A DNA stretch of 64,000 bases from a virus, in the IMG/VR virus record IMGVR_UViG_3300047472_000231, positions 1 to 64,000 of that record. The stretch is one strand, 5' to 3'. Position numbers and translations under genes: made by a program. The notes beneath the pieces are model-generated. The model did not search any database. It saw nothing but the letters and a program-made list of their open reading frames with translations, and had not been told where the DNA came from. Below, in pieces: positions 15,802 through 22,340 of the stretch; the first letter of the stretch is position 1; each line of letters opens with the position of its first letter.

Positions 15802-16307
15802 TGATCGCGCTCACCACGGCCAATACAGCCGCCGCCCCGGTCGAACTCGACCTGGACGCGCGGCTCGCCATGGTGGGCGCGGTCATGGATGAACGCTGCA
15901 ACCTTGCCGTCCTCGCCGTCGACGTGAACAGCGCGCACATCGTCACACCCGAACTCTCTCAGGTCACGGGCCCGTTGCCCCTCGTGCCCACCATGGCACC
16001 CAACCCGTACTCCACGCCGATCGCCGCCACCCTCCATCGGGCTCGCCTCCAGCTCGACGCCGACGGCTGGTGCACCGGGCAGCTGCGCGACGAGCAAGGC
16101 GCCGCATGCCTGATCGGCGTCATCCGCAGCGAAGCCAGCAGTCGCAGCACGGCAGATGATGCGTGCGTCCTGCTGCTGGAGGCGATCCGTAGGGACTTCC
16201 CCACCGCCGAAACCGTGCCCAGCTGGAACGACAACCAGCGCGACCCGCGCATCCCCGCCCGCTACCTCGAGCGGGCCGCCGAACTCGCCCACAACCGCAA
16301 CCTCTAA
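15801..16307 (+). CDS. DUF6197-like protein
   Basis: 168 aa starting in TGATG overlap. The pattern A..L..DGWCTGQLRDEQG..CLIGVI followed by a late WNDNQRD and RAAELA resembles DUF6197, a small uncharacterised family common in Streptomyces elements. Two further members lie at 61780 and 63589. The conserved GW, C, and W-ND motifs are present; function unknown. Confidence 0.6.
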   Translation: MIALTTANTAAAPVELDLDARLAMVGAVMDERCNLAVLAVDVNSAHIVTPELSQVTGPLPLVPTMAPNPYSTPIAATLHRARLQLDADGWCTGQLRDEQGAACLIGVIRSEASSRSTADDACVLLLEAIRRDFPTAETVPSWNDNQRDPRIPARYLERAAELAHNRNL

Positions 16308-16323
16308 CCCGACAGGAACCGCC

Positions 16324-16545
16324 ATGCCCAAGCCCACCGCCGAACAGCTCCGCGTCGACGCCGAGGAGAACGAACTCCTCGCCGCGTTCCGCCGCGCCCA
16401 AGCCGACCTCTACGCCAACGCCGCCCGCGAATCGGCCGCCGGAATCTTCCACGAAACCCCGGAGTATCTGCGCCTCAACCAGGCCGTCATCGACGCCGGA
16501 CGGAAGCTGCCCAAGGGGCTCAAGCGCCTCGCCAAGGACATCTGA
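16324..16545 (+). CDS. Hypothetical 73-aa helical protein
   Basis: ATG behind ACAGGAACCGCC. Helical and charged (AEQLRVDAEENELLAAFRRA). No family recognised. Ends just before a strong terminator. Confidence 0.6.
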   Translation: MPKPTAEQLRVDAEENELLAAFRRAQADLYANAARESAAGIFHETPEYLRLNQAVIDAGRKLPKGLKRLAKDI

Positions 16546-16560
16546 CCTGCCGCGCGATCG

Positions 16561-16587
16561 CGCCCCCGGCCGATCCGGTCGGGGGCG
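16561..16587 (+). terminator. Strong hairpin terminator
   Basis: CGCCCCCGGCCG and CGGTCGGGGGCG form a 12-bp stem (one G-T pair) with a 3-base loop followed by TTC. Confidence 0.75.
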
Positions 16588-16679
16588 TTCTGCTCGAACC
16601 GGTGGAACATCCGCCATCCCGCCGCCCACCAGCATCAACCGCCGATAGCCTGCCGACTCCACACATCCCTGGGGGGACC

Positions 16680-17042
16680 ATGACGAACGACCTGCCACCG
16701 ATGCCCGACACGCCGCCTATGCCCGCGCACGCACCGAAGCCCGCGGCTAAGAGACGCCTCCCGCTGATCATTGTCGCCATCCTGGCGGTCGCCCTCGCTA
16801 TCGGCGGGACCGTCTACTGGGTCAGCCGGCCGTCCTACGACGACATCGTGAAGGGCTGCCAGAAGGCGCTCGCCGCCCAGTCGAAGGCAGGCGGGAAGGG
16901 CAAGCCCGACGCGTGCAAGGACGTGAAGAAGGACGACTACGACACGCTCGTAATCGCCAGCGTGATCGACGGCATGTCCAAGACGGACCGGGACACGCTC
17001 GACTACTACGACGACGGTTCGATCAACGGCAGCCTCAACTGA
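16680..17042 (+). CDS. Membrane-anchored small protein
   Basis: 120 aa, ATG behind TGGGGGGACC. A Pro-rich cytoplasmic N-terminus (MTNDLPPMPDTPPMP), one membrane helix (about 30-50, LIIVAILAVALAIGGTVYWV) and a charged extracytoplasmic domain with two Cys (GCQKALAAQ, DACKDV). The organisation is that of many small Streptomyces anchored proteins. Flanked by terminators, so a single-gene unit. Confidence 0.7.
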   Translation: MTNDLPPMPDTPPMPAHAPKPAAKRRLPLIIVAILAVALAIGGTVYWVSRPSYDDIVKGCQKALAAQSKAGGKGKPDACKDVKKDDYDTLVIASVIDGMSKTDRDTLDYYDDGSINGSLN

Positions 17043-17046
17043 CGGA

Positions 17047-17241
17047 TTACAGCGAGGCCCCGCTCCCGGGTGTCGGGGGCGGGGCCTTCGTTGTGCGGGC
17101 GGGGACGGCGCGGGCCATCCACCCGTTGCTGATCATGTCGGTGGGCGGCATCTTCTCCCGCAGCCCGAGCGTCAGCAGCAGCTGCAACCCGGCCGCCGTC
17201 TCCTGCTCGTCGTCACCCTGCACCGTGAACCGAAGCGCCAT
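17047..17241 (-). CDS. Possible small protein on minus strand
   Basis: 64 aa (MALRFTVQGDDEQETAAGLQLLL...). The beta-alpha start looks protein-like, but no clear ribosome site precedes the ATG and its last third overlaps the terminator of the rightward gene. Reported as doubtful. Confidence 0.35.
   Translation of the reverse strand: MALRFTVQGDDEQETAAGLQLLLTLGLREKMPPTDMISNGWMARAVPARTTKAPPPTPGSGASL
17055..17087 (+). terminator. Hairpin terminator
   Basis: AGGCCCCGC pairs with GCGGGGCCT across a 15-base loop, 13 bases after the anchored protein gene. Confidence 0.65.
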
Positions 17242-17297
17242 ACCGGCAGTGTGCCCGCGGTGGTGGGGGAGACGGGGCGGAATGCGGGAAGCGGCCG

Positions 17298-17573
17298 TCA
17301 GGCGTCGGGTGTCTCGGCTCGCTTGGCTTCGACCTCGCGGCCGACGGTGGGTTCCCGCTTGCGCTCGGCTCCGACTTTGCGGGCGATGCGACGGAAGAAC
17401 TCGTCGGACAGGCCGGTGAGTTTGGCGAGTTCGGCGGGGGTGGATCCCGCGAGCAGGTCAGCCTCGGCGCGCGTGCGGACTTCCTCCAGCTCGGCCTTGG
17501 CGGCTTCGTGGTGCCGCTTGTGGCGGGCATAGATCCGCTGGTTCTCGTCGTCGGGCGTGTGATCGGTGGCCAT
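17298..17573 (-). CDS. Small HTH DNA-binding regulator
   Basis: 91 aa from ATG 17573. A charged helix precedes an HTH-like segment STPAELAKLTGLSDEFFRRI (about 45-64) and a basic RKVGAERKREPTVG region. The gene reads away from three GGCCAAC-type palindromes (17595-17683), one of which lies inside the promoter of the divergent rightward transcript, so it is probably the repressor that binds them. Sequence-level family not identified. Confidence 0.7.
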   Translation of the reverse strand: MATDHTPDDENQRIYARHKRHHEAAKAELEEVRTRAEADLLAGSTPAELAKLTGLSDEFFRRIARKVGAERKREPTVGREVEAKRAETPDA

Positions 17574-17594
17574 GGGCTCATGCTCCCACAACGC

Positions 17595-17604
17595 GTTGGC
17601 CAAC
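17595..17604. promoter_or_regulatory. GTTGGCCAAC palindrome
   Basis: Perfect 10-base palindrome, first of three related sites just upstream of the HTH gene. Confidence 0.5.
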
Positions 17605-17642
17605 GGGAAGGCCACTCGGGTTGGCGGTCCTAAAGAATCATT

Positions 17643-17662
17643 GAGGCCAACATGGTGGCCTC
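17643..17662. promoter_or_regulatory. GAGGCCA/TGGCCTC dyad
   Basis: GAGGCCA and TGGCCTC arms separated by six bases; second site of the GGCCAAC operator family. Confidence 0.55.
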
Positions 17663-17691
17663 TTGCGTGGCCAACAGTTGGCCTCTAGAGT
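17663..17691 (+). promoter_or_regulatory. Rightward promoter with operator in its spacer
   Basis: TTGCGT (17663-17668) and TAGAGT (17686-17691) are separated by exactly 17 bases, a good housekeeping-sigma promoter. The spacer holds GGCCAACAGTTGGCC (17669-17683), a perfect dyad, so a bound repressor would block RNA polymerase. Expected transcription start near 17698. Confidence 0.7.
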
Positions 17692-17697
17692 GGAGCT

Positions 17698-18034
17698 ATC
17701 GCCAAGCAAGACGGCGAAACAACTCCACAGAGAGCGAAGCAGAACCGGGGTAGGGGCGCCGAAAGGCGTACCGGGAATCGACCCGTAAACCCACACTCAG
17801 TGGCTAAGCCCCGGGCGAGCGCGATGATAGAGGAACCCTGCCGCTGTTGGACTGAGGCAGCACTCTGGCCGAGCCGGACACCGCAAGGTGGCCCGTGGGG
17901 CATCTGGATTACAGACGGATGCAAGCGCCTAGGTATGGGTCGTCCCGACATACGGGGACAGCACCGCTCCTATCGCGTGATGAAGGTTGCTTCGCTCTCT
18001 GTGGACCCAGAGGTCCGATCGGGGGGTGGCGAGA
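17698..18034 (+). other. Long leader with possible structured RNA or HNH remnant
   Basis: About 335 bases between promoter and next convincing gene. It contains a CGCC-GAAA-GGCG tetraloop hairpin flanked by GGTA/TACC (17750-17775) and several smaller hairpins, and its composition is less GC-rich at codon third positions than nearby genes. A frame from ATG 17824 begins MIEEPCRCWTEAALW and later reads GRPDIRGQHRSYRV, which recalls the start of small phage HNH endonucleases, but it then runs on out of phase over the next gene, so it may be a decayed endonuclease. RNA element and pseudogene are both possible. Confidence 0.35.
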
Positions 18035-18520
18035 GTGGAGCAGCAGGACCAGGAGTACGTCACCTGCCCGAAGTGCAACGGCAAGCAGGGCTTCGATACG
18101 TACCGCCACGTCCCCCACAAGCACGTTGGTGGCCTGTGCTTCGAGTGCGACGGCGACGGTGTCATCCCCGTCGCCAACGCCGCCGCCTACCTCCGCCGCC
18201 AGCAGGCCGCCAAGGACGCCCGCCGTACCCGAGAGCAGGCCCGCGCCGACGAGCGCCAGGCGCAGGAGGACGCAGCCCACGACGCCGCCTTCGACCGCTA
18301 CGGCGAGGAGTACCGGCTGGTGTACGCGCTGTCCCGCTACGACCATCCCGCCACCCTGGCCGCCGTATTCGACCTGAACGCCTACCGGGCAAACGACGCA
18401 GCCGCCATGCGCCGCGTCCACGACCGCCTCCCGTACATGGTCGAGGAAGCCGGACTGGACGGCCTCGGCCTGGAAGAGATCGAAGCACTCGCCGCCGACA
18501 GCGAGAACCGCACCAACTGA
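18035..18520 (+). CDS. Zinc-motif protein with DnaJ-like CxxCxG
   Basis: 161 aa from GTG 18035, with GGGGGG about 10 bases upstream. The N-terminus has CPKCNGKQG (about 10-18) and CFECDGDG (about 36-43), a DnaJ-type zinc pair, followed by an Ala/Arg/Gln-rich coiled coil and an acidic helical C-terminus. Second protein of this type after that at 15025. It is expressed from the operator-controlled promoter at 17663. Function unknown. Confidence 0.7.
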   Translation: MEQQDQEYVTCPKCNGKQGFDTYRHVPHKHVGGLCFECDGDGVIPVANAAAYLRRQQAAKDARRTREQARADERQAQEDAAHDAAFDRYGEEYRLVYALSRYDHPATLAAVFDLNAYRANDAAAMRRVHDRLPYMVEEAGLDGLGLEEIEALAADSENRTN

Positions 18521-18528
18521 CCCGCCCC

Positions 18529-18550
18529 GCCCGGCCTTTCGGGGCTGGGC
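18529..18550 (+). terminator. Hairpin terminator
   Basis: GCCCGGCC and GGCTGGGC form an 8-bp stem (one G-T pair) with a 6-base loop. Confidence 0.55.
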
Positions 18551-18585
18551 TTCACCACCGAACCACCGCACCAAGGGGGACCCGA

Positions 18586-18984
18586 ATGCTCGCCACCGCC
18601 AAGATCCGTCGCCGCACCCAGGCCGCCGCCCGCACCGCCCCCAAAGCACTCCGCTACCGGGCCATCAGCGGCAACATCGCGGTCCTCGTCGACGCTGGCA
18701 CCCTCGTCCGCACCGGCGACATCCTGGCCCGGCTCGGCGCATCCGACCTCAAGGACGGCTACCAGTCCTGGTACGGCCGCCACGTCAAGAAGGCCTACAT
18801 CGCCGCCAACGAGCAGCCCCCCGTCCAGGTCTGGGCGCAGCACCGAACCACCGGCAAGTGGATCCACGTCGCCGTCTACAGCCCCTACGACATCGCCCTC
18901 TACGTCGGACTCGTCACCTACAAGCGGACCGCCCACCTTGCCCAGCCCGCCTTCTTCCAGGCTGCCTACACGGAGGCCGCCTAG
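18586..18984 (+). CDS. Hypothetical basic protein
   Basis: 132 aa, ATG behind AAGGGGGACCC. Basic N-terminus (KIRRRTQAAARTAPK) then a mixed domain with aromatic residues (YQSWYGRHVKKAY, VQVWAQH, VAVYSPYDIALYVGLVTYK). Could be a nucleic-acid-binding protein. No family recognised. Confidence 0.65.
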   Translation: MLATAKIRRRTQAAARTAPKALRYRAISGNIAVLVDAGTLVRTGDILARLGASDLKDGYQSWYGRHVKKAYIAANEQPPVQVWAQHRTTGKWIHVAVYSPYDIALYVGLVTYKRTAHLAQPAFFQAAYTEAA

Positions 18985-19029
18985 ACCAACTTCACGGCCC
19001 GGTTCGCCCCTCGCTTTCAGGAGTCCGCC

Positions 19030-19389
19030 ATGCCTAACCTCGACGAGACCCAGCCGTTCACCGTGGACGTCAACTCCGCCCGGATCGGCCGCTACGCCAC
19101 CGCCGAGGAGGCGTACAAGACGGCCCGCTCCTACCTGGCGACGGCGGAGGCGGGCAGTCCCATCGCGTTCGCCGACGAGTTCGGGCACGCGCGGTCCTTC
19201 ACCCGCATCTCGATCATCGAAATCTTCCGGTGGAATCCGATCACCGGCGAGCGTGTCCGGCATGCGCGCAGTTGGCGGCGCACCTGGCCGGCTCCCTGCT
19301 CCGCCGACGTCGGCCCCCTCACGCCCCTGCCCAGGGACTGGCACCTCTGCGACCTGCCCGCCGACTGGTACGACGGAGCCCCGCAGTGA
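19030..19389 (+). CDS. Hypothetical protein
   Basis: 119 aa, ATG behind CAGGAGTCCGCC. The region IGRYATAEEAYKTARSYLA resembles small alpha-beta repeats; WHLCDLPADWYDG closes the protein. Unknown function. Confidence 0.65.
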   Translation: MPNLDETQPFTVDVNSARIGRYATAEEAYKTARSYLATAEAGSPIAFADEFGHARSFTRISIIEIFRWNPITGERVRHARSWRRTWPAPCSADVGPLTPLPRDWHLCDLPADWYDGAPQ

Positions 19390-19430
19390 TCGCCCGCGCG
19401 GCTCGCGCTCGTCTGCGCAGGAGGCCCGTG

Positions 19431-19553
19431 ATGCGCACCCAGACCTCCGGCCTGTGCCTGCTCCTGTCGCTGCTGTTCGCGTGGTGCGTCCTCGCCCCGC
19501 ACAACGTGCACGCCGTAACCCCGCAGCCCGCCGTCACCGTCACCACCCCGTAA
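19431..19553 (+). CDS. Small exported or membrane peptide
   Basis: 40 aa, ATG behind CAGGAGGCCCGTG. A signal-like hydrophobic core (GLCLLLSLLFAWCVLA) followed by APHNVHA, a plausible signal-peptidase site, and a short tail. Possibly secreted; could also be a membrane mini-protein. Confidence 0.5.
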   Translation: MRTQTSGLCLLLSLLFAWCVLAPHNVHAVTPQPAVTVTTP

Positions 19554-19563
19554 GGAGAACCCG

Positions 19564-19710
19564 ATGGCTGCCCCGACCGAACCCGCCCCGAAGCCCGCCA
19601 TCCCGGGCGAGGAGACCGCTGCCGAGGTCCGCCGCGCCGACCGCGACTACTGGGTCGACCGCGACTGGGACGGCGAGTACGACGACCCGTCCGACCACTA
19701 CTACTACTGA
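19564..19710 (+). CDS. Acidic 48-aa protein
   Basis: ATG behind AAGGAGAACCCG. Pro-rich beginning then very acidic/aromatic end (DYWVDRDWDGEYDD, DHYYY). Probably disordered; unknown function. Confidence 0.55.
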   Translation: MAAPTEPAPKPAIPGEETAAEVRRADRDYWVDRDWDGEYDDPSDHYYY

Positions 19711-19719
19711 GGGGCCTCC

Positions 19720-19890
19720 ATGCAGGTCATCAAAGTTGCCGACGACGGCACCGTCACCATCGAACTCACCGCCCGCGACGTGCGAGACGTCCACCGCGAC
19801 CTGGAAGAGATTCCCTGGCCTGACCTGTCGCTGGCCAGCCAGAACCTGCGGCGACACCTCGAGGCGCAGCAGGCGGGGGGCGGGGCGTGA
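19720..19890 (+). CDS. Hypothetical 56-aa protein
   Basis: MQVIKVADDGTVTIELTARDVRDV..., a beta-hairpin then a helix. The following gene starts in its GTGA stop overlap. Unknown function. Confidence 0.55.
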   Translation: MQVIKVADDGTVTIELTARDVRDVHRDLEEIPWPDLSLASQNLRRHLEAQQAGGGA

Positions 19891-20120
19891 GCGCCGAACC
19901 GACCGGCATTCCCGCCGGCCCGATCGAATCCGAACCCCTCGACTACCGGCCGCATGTTGAGCAGGAGGCCATCCTCCGCGACGTGCTGGCCGCCGCCGGA
20001 GTCGAACTCGGCGCCTATGACGAACGGATCGTCCGCTGGTTCGCCGGCTATGCGGACTGGTCGACGTTCGCCGTCATCGCGTCCTGGATCCAGCGGGCAG
20101 CTGCCGACACCCGCCGATGA
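19887..20120 (+). CDS. Hypothetical 77-aa helical protein
   Basis: GTG start overlapping the previous stop. Helical, with GYADWSTFAVIASWIQRA at the C-terminus. Last gene of this rightward series, followed by a terminator. Confidence 0.6.
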   Translation: MSAEPTGIPAGPIESEPLDYRPHVEQEAILRDVLAAAGVELGAYDERIVRWFAGYADWSTFAVIASWIQRAAADTRR

Positions 20121-20131
20121 CCCGCACCGTG

Positions 20132-20163
20132 CAGGGCCCGCCTCCAGTCTGGGGCGGGCCCTG
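20132..20163. terminator. Bidirectional terminator
   Basis: CAGGGCCCGCC and GGCGGGCCCTG form a perfect 11-bp stem between converging transcription units. Confidence 0.75.
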
Positions 20164-20171
20164 TGGCGCGC

Positions 20172-20405
20172 TCACGGCGTTGTCGCTCTCGCCGCCTGGC
20201 GCCGCTGCCACCACCGCCAGCCTGCCCGCGGCGCCTCCCAATACACGGCCCGCAGGATCCAGTAGCCCGCGTACAGCATCCAGAGCATCAGCTTGAACAT
20301 GCCGACGATCGCCGCAATCCCCAGCCCGAAGAAGCCGGACGCGGCACGCCCAGGCGAGGCCGACACCCTGAGCGGGCCGATCCCGCCCGACAGTCGAATC
20401 CCCAT
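20172..20405 (-). CDS. Small membrane protein
   Basis: 77 aa from ATG on the minus strand at 20405, preceded by GGGGGG. Hydrophobic segment GFFGLGIAAIVGMFKLMLWML (about 24-44) followed by an aromatic stretch and a basic, Trp-rich C-terminus. Probably a single-span inner-membrane protein. A longer N-terminal extension is rejected for lack of a ribosome site. Confidence 0.6.
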   Translation of the reverse strand: MGIRLSGGIGPLRVSASPGRAASGFFGLGIAAIVGMFKLMLWMLYAGYWILRAVYWEAPRAGWRWWQRRQAARATTP

Positions 20406-20454
20406 CGCAATCCCCCCAACAAGCGCACGCACCCCCGCGCGCGGTCCGCGGATG

Positions 20455-20649
20455 CTACCGCCGACGGCCGCGCGCCTGACGGGTCTTCGCCGCTTTCCGC
20501 CCCATAAGGGATCGCTGCGGCCACGTCCGGCCCGCGTTGCTGATCCTCGCCGCCTTGGACTCGCTCGCACCCTTGCGGCGCAGTGCGCGGTACACCGCGA
20601 AGCGGCTTCGGTACACGAAGCCGGCGCGTCCGCCTCGATCCGAGACCAT
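20455..20649 (-). CDS. Basic 64-aa protein
   Basis: ATG at 20649 behind AAGGAG. Very basic (KGASESKAARISNAGRTWP, GRKAAKTRQARGRRR), probably DNA- or RNA-binding. It is divergent from the terminase operon, with a late-type palindromic box between them. Confidence 0.6.
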   Translation of the reverse strand: MVSDRGGRAGFVYRSRFAVYRALRRKGASESKAARISNAGRTWPQRSLMGRKAAKTRQARGRRR

Positions 20650-20730
20650 CTCTACTCCTTCCGTCGCCTTCAATGCTGCCCCCGCGACAGGCGTTGCGGT
20701 AGCGGAGTAGCGACTAATGTGCGCCGATGT

Positions 20731-20745
20731 CCTACGATTCGAAGG
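20731..20745. promoter_or_regulatory. Late-region palindromic box 1
   Basis: CCTACGATTCGAAGG, first of five related 15-base dyads; 49 bases upstream of the small terminase gene and between divergent genes. Confidence 0.65.
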
Positions 20746-20793
20746 TGAAGGTGATGTAATTTTGAAGAATCGACGGGACGAGGAGGGTGGGGG

Positions 20794-21393
20794 ATGGCTG
20801 CAGGACCCGGCCCGTACAACCGGAAGAACCCTGCCGAGCAAGCCGAGAAGGCCGCAATCGTCTTCCAACTCAAGCTCGACGGGCACTCCTTCCGTGCCAT
20901 CGAAGCGATCACCGCCGCCCCCGACGGGCCCACCCGCGGAGACCGCATCCCCTGGACCACCGCCCGAGACCTCCTGCGCGAAGAGCTCGCCCGCCGCGTC
21001 GACCCGAAGATCGACCAGTACCGGGCCCTCCACCTCGAACGCCTCGAAGGCGAGTTGGTCCGTCTCAACGAGCTGGAGGAGCGCGCCAAGCTCGTCCTCG
21101 GCCGGCATCACATCACCGTCAACAACGGCCGCGTCATCGCCGTCGACGGCGAACCCCTCCAGGACGACGGCCCCGTCCTCGCCGCCATCGACCGCCTCAT
21201 CAAGATCGAAGACGCCCGGCGCAAGAACAACGAATCCCAGCGCAAACTCCTCGGCCTCGACGCCCCCACCAAGGTCGACGCCCAAGTCACCGAAGTCACG
21301 CAGCAGGACATCGAGCTCGCCGAGCTCGTGCGTGAAGCGCAGGCAAAGAGCGCCGTCAAAGAGGCAGCGATCAAGGGCGAATTGGACGCATGA
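20794..21393 (+). CDS. Terminase small subunit (putative)
   Basis: 199 aa, ATG behind GAGGAGGGTGGGGG. An N-terminal HTH-like region (AIVFQLKLDGHSFRAIEAIT, then TARDLLREELARRV) is followed by coiled-coil helices and KIEDARRKNNESQRKLLGLD, a feature of actinophage small terminases that read the packaging site and form a ring. It is the first gene of the late operon, two genes before the large terminase. Identification rests on layout and pattern rather than a clear signature. Confidence 0.65.
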   Translation: MAAGPGPYNRKNPAEQAEKAAIVFQLKLDGHSFRAIEAITAAPDGPTRGDRIPWTTARDLLREELARRVDPKIDQYRALHLERLEGELVRLNELEERAKLVLGRHHITVNNGRVIAVDGEPLQDDGPVLAAIDRLIKIEDARRKNNESQRKLLGLDAPTKVDAQVTEVTQQDIELAELVREAQAKSAVKEAAIKGELDA

Positions 21394-21461
21394 CTCTCAT
21401 GCAAACTCGCCCAACTCCCGCTCTGAGCTGGGACAATGGAGTCACACCTAAATACGGAAGA

Positions 21462-21491
21462 CCCCGGCGGATGCTGGAAACACCCCCGGGG
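21462..21491 (+). promoter_or_regulatory. Leader hairpin before endonuclease gene
   Basis: CCCCGG and CCGGGG close a hairpin whose inner part contains TGCTGGAAACA, within the 125-base leader of the HNH gene. It may be an element that travels with the gene, or a control of its translation. Confidence 0.5.
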
Positions 21492-21518
21492 CATGGCCGA
21501 TCTGCGAAGGAGATCGAC

Positions 21519-22340
21519 ATGACGGAGCCTACCTGCGCAGTCAACGGGTGCGACAGGCCGTCGCGCACGCGTGGCTGGTGCAATGCCCACTACCTGAAGT
21601 GGTATCGAACTGGCGACCCGGAATACCAACGACCTGCTCGCGTAAAACCTGCGTGTTCAGTGGACGGCTGTTTGCGTCCGGCGCACAGTCGGGGCTGGTG
21701 CAAGACGCACTACTTGCGATGGTGGTCAAAGAGCGACCTCGGCAAGGCGGCCATCCGGGCGTACAACAACGTACGAGCAGACTGCTCGTTCGACGGCTGC
21801 AACAACACGTCCAGTGCGGTCGGGTTGTGTGGTGGGCACTGGAGGCAGCAGGCGAAGGGTCAGGCGCTACGACCGCTCAAGAGGAAGACCGATCCGCAGG
21901 CTCGGGACGACGCCGGCCGGAAATTGTGCGGCACCTGCGACGGGTGGCTCCCTGTCAGTCGCTTCACCCGGAGCATCAGCCGATCGGACGGCCTGGCGGC
22001 GCGCTGTACCAAGTGCGAACGCAGTCAGGCGCTGAAGCGGAAGTTCGGGATCACTCTTGAACAGTACGAGGAGCTGCTTGAGGCGCAGGCTGGTGGCTGC
22101 GCTGTATGCGGAAAGACCCAGCAGGAGAACCGCCGCCGACTTGCAGTCGATCACGACCACTCCTGCTGCCCCGGGCAGATCACTTGCGGCAGGTGCATCC
22201 GCGGCCTGCTGTGCAGCAGCTGCAACCTTCATTTCGGTGCGATAGGGGACAGTCTCACTCACATCGAGGCGATGGCGGCCTATCTCCGCTCCAAGACGAG
22301 CCTGGAGGGCGCCTGCCCAGTTGATGCGGATACGCAGTGA
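21519..22340 (+). CDS. Endonuclease VII-like HNH protein with three zinc knuckles
   Basis: 273 aa from ATG 21519 (AAGGAG 9 bases upstream). Three repeats with pattern C....C.rp..srGwC..Hy lie in residues 1-125 (CAVNGCDRPSRTRGWCNAHY; CSVDGC; CSFDGC). The C-terminal catalytic part has CGTC...CTKC, CAVC, LAVDHDHS (about 210-217), CGRCIRGLLCSSCN, the signature of phage endonuclease VII-type zinc nucleases that cut branched DNA during packaging. It sits between small and large terminase genes, like many HNH packaging nucleases. Codon use is less GC-biased than neighbours, suggesting separate acquisition. Its stop overlaps the large terminase start. Confidence 0.85.
   Translation: MTEPTCAVNGCDRPSRTRGWCNAHYLKWYRTGDPEYQRPARVKPACSVDGCLRPAHSRGWCKTHYLRWWSKSDLGKAAIRAYNNVRADCSFDGCNNTSSAVGLCGGHWRQQAKGQALRPLKRKTDPQARDDAGRKLCGTCDGWLPVSRFTRSISRSDGLAARCTKCERSQALKRKFGITLEQYEELLEAQAGGCAVCGKTQQENRRRLAVDHDHSCCPGQITCGRCIRGLLCSSCNLHFGAIGDSLTHIEAMAAYLRSKTSLEGACPVDADTQ

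Noticed and set aside
17750-17800. TACCGGGAATCGACCCGTA on the leader, complement resembling a T-loop GGTCGATTCC
   Set aside because: One base short of a true T-loop and no tRNA or tmRNA body; kept only as part of an unexplained leader.
17800-18984. 394-codon rightward frame spanning two other genes
   Set aside because: It is out of phase with the well-supported genes at 18035 and 18586 for most of its length and has poor codon-position bias at its start.
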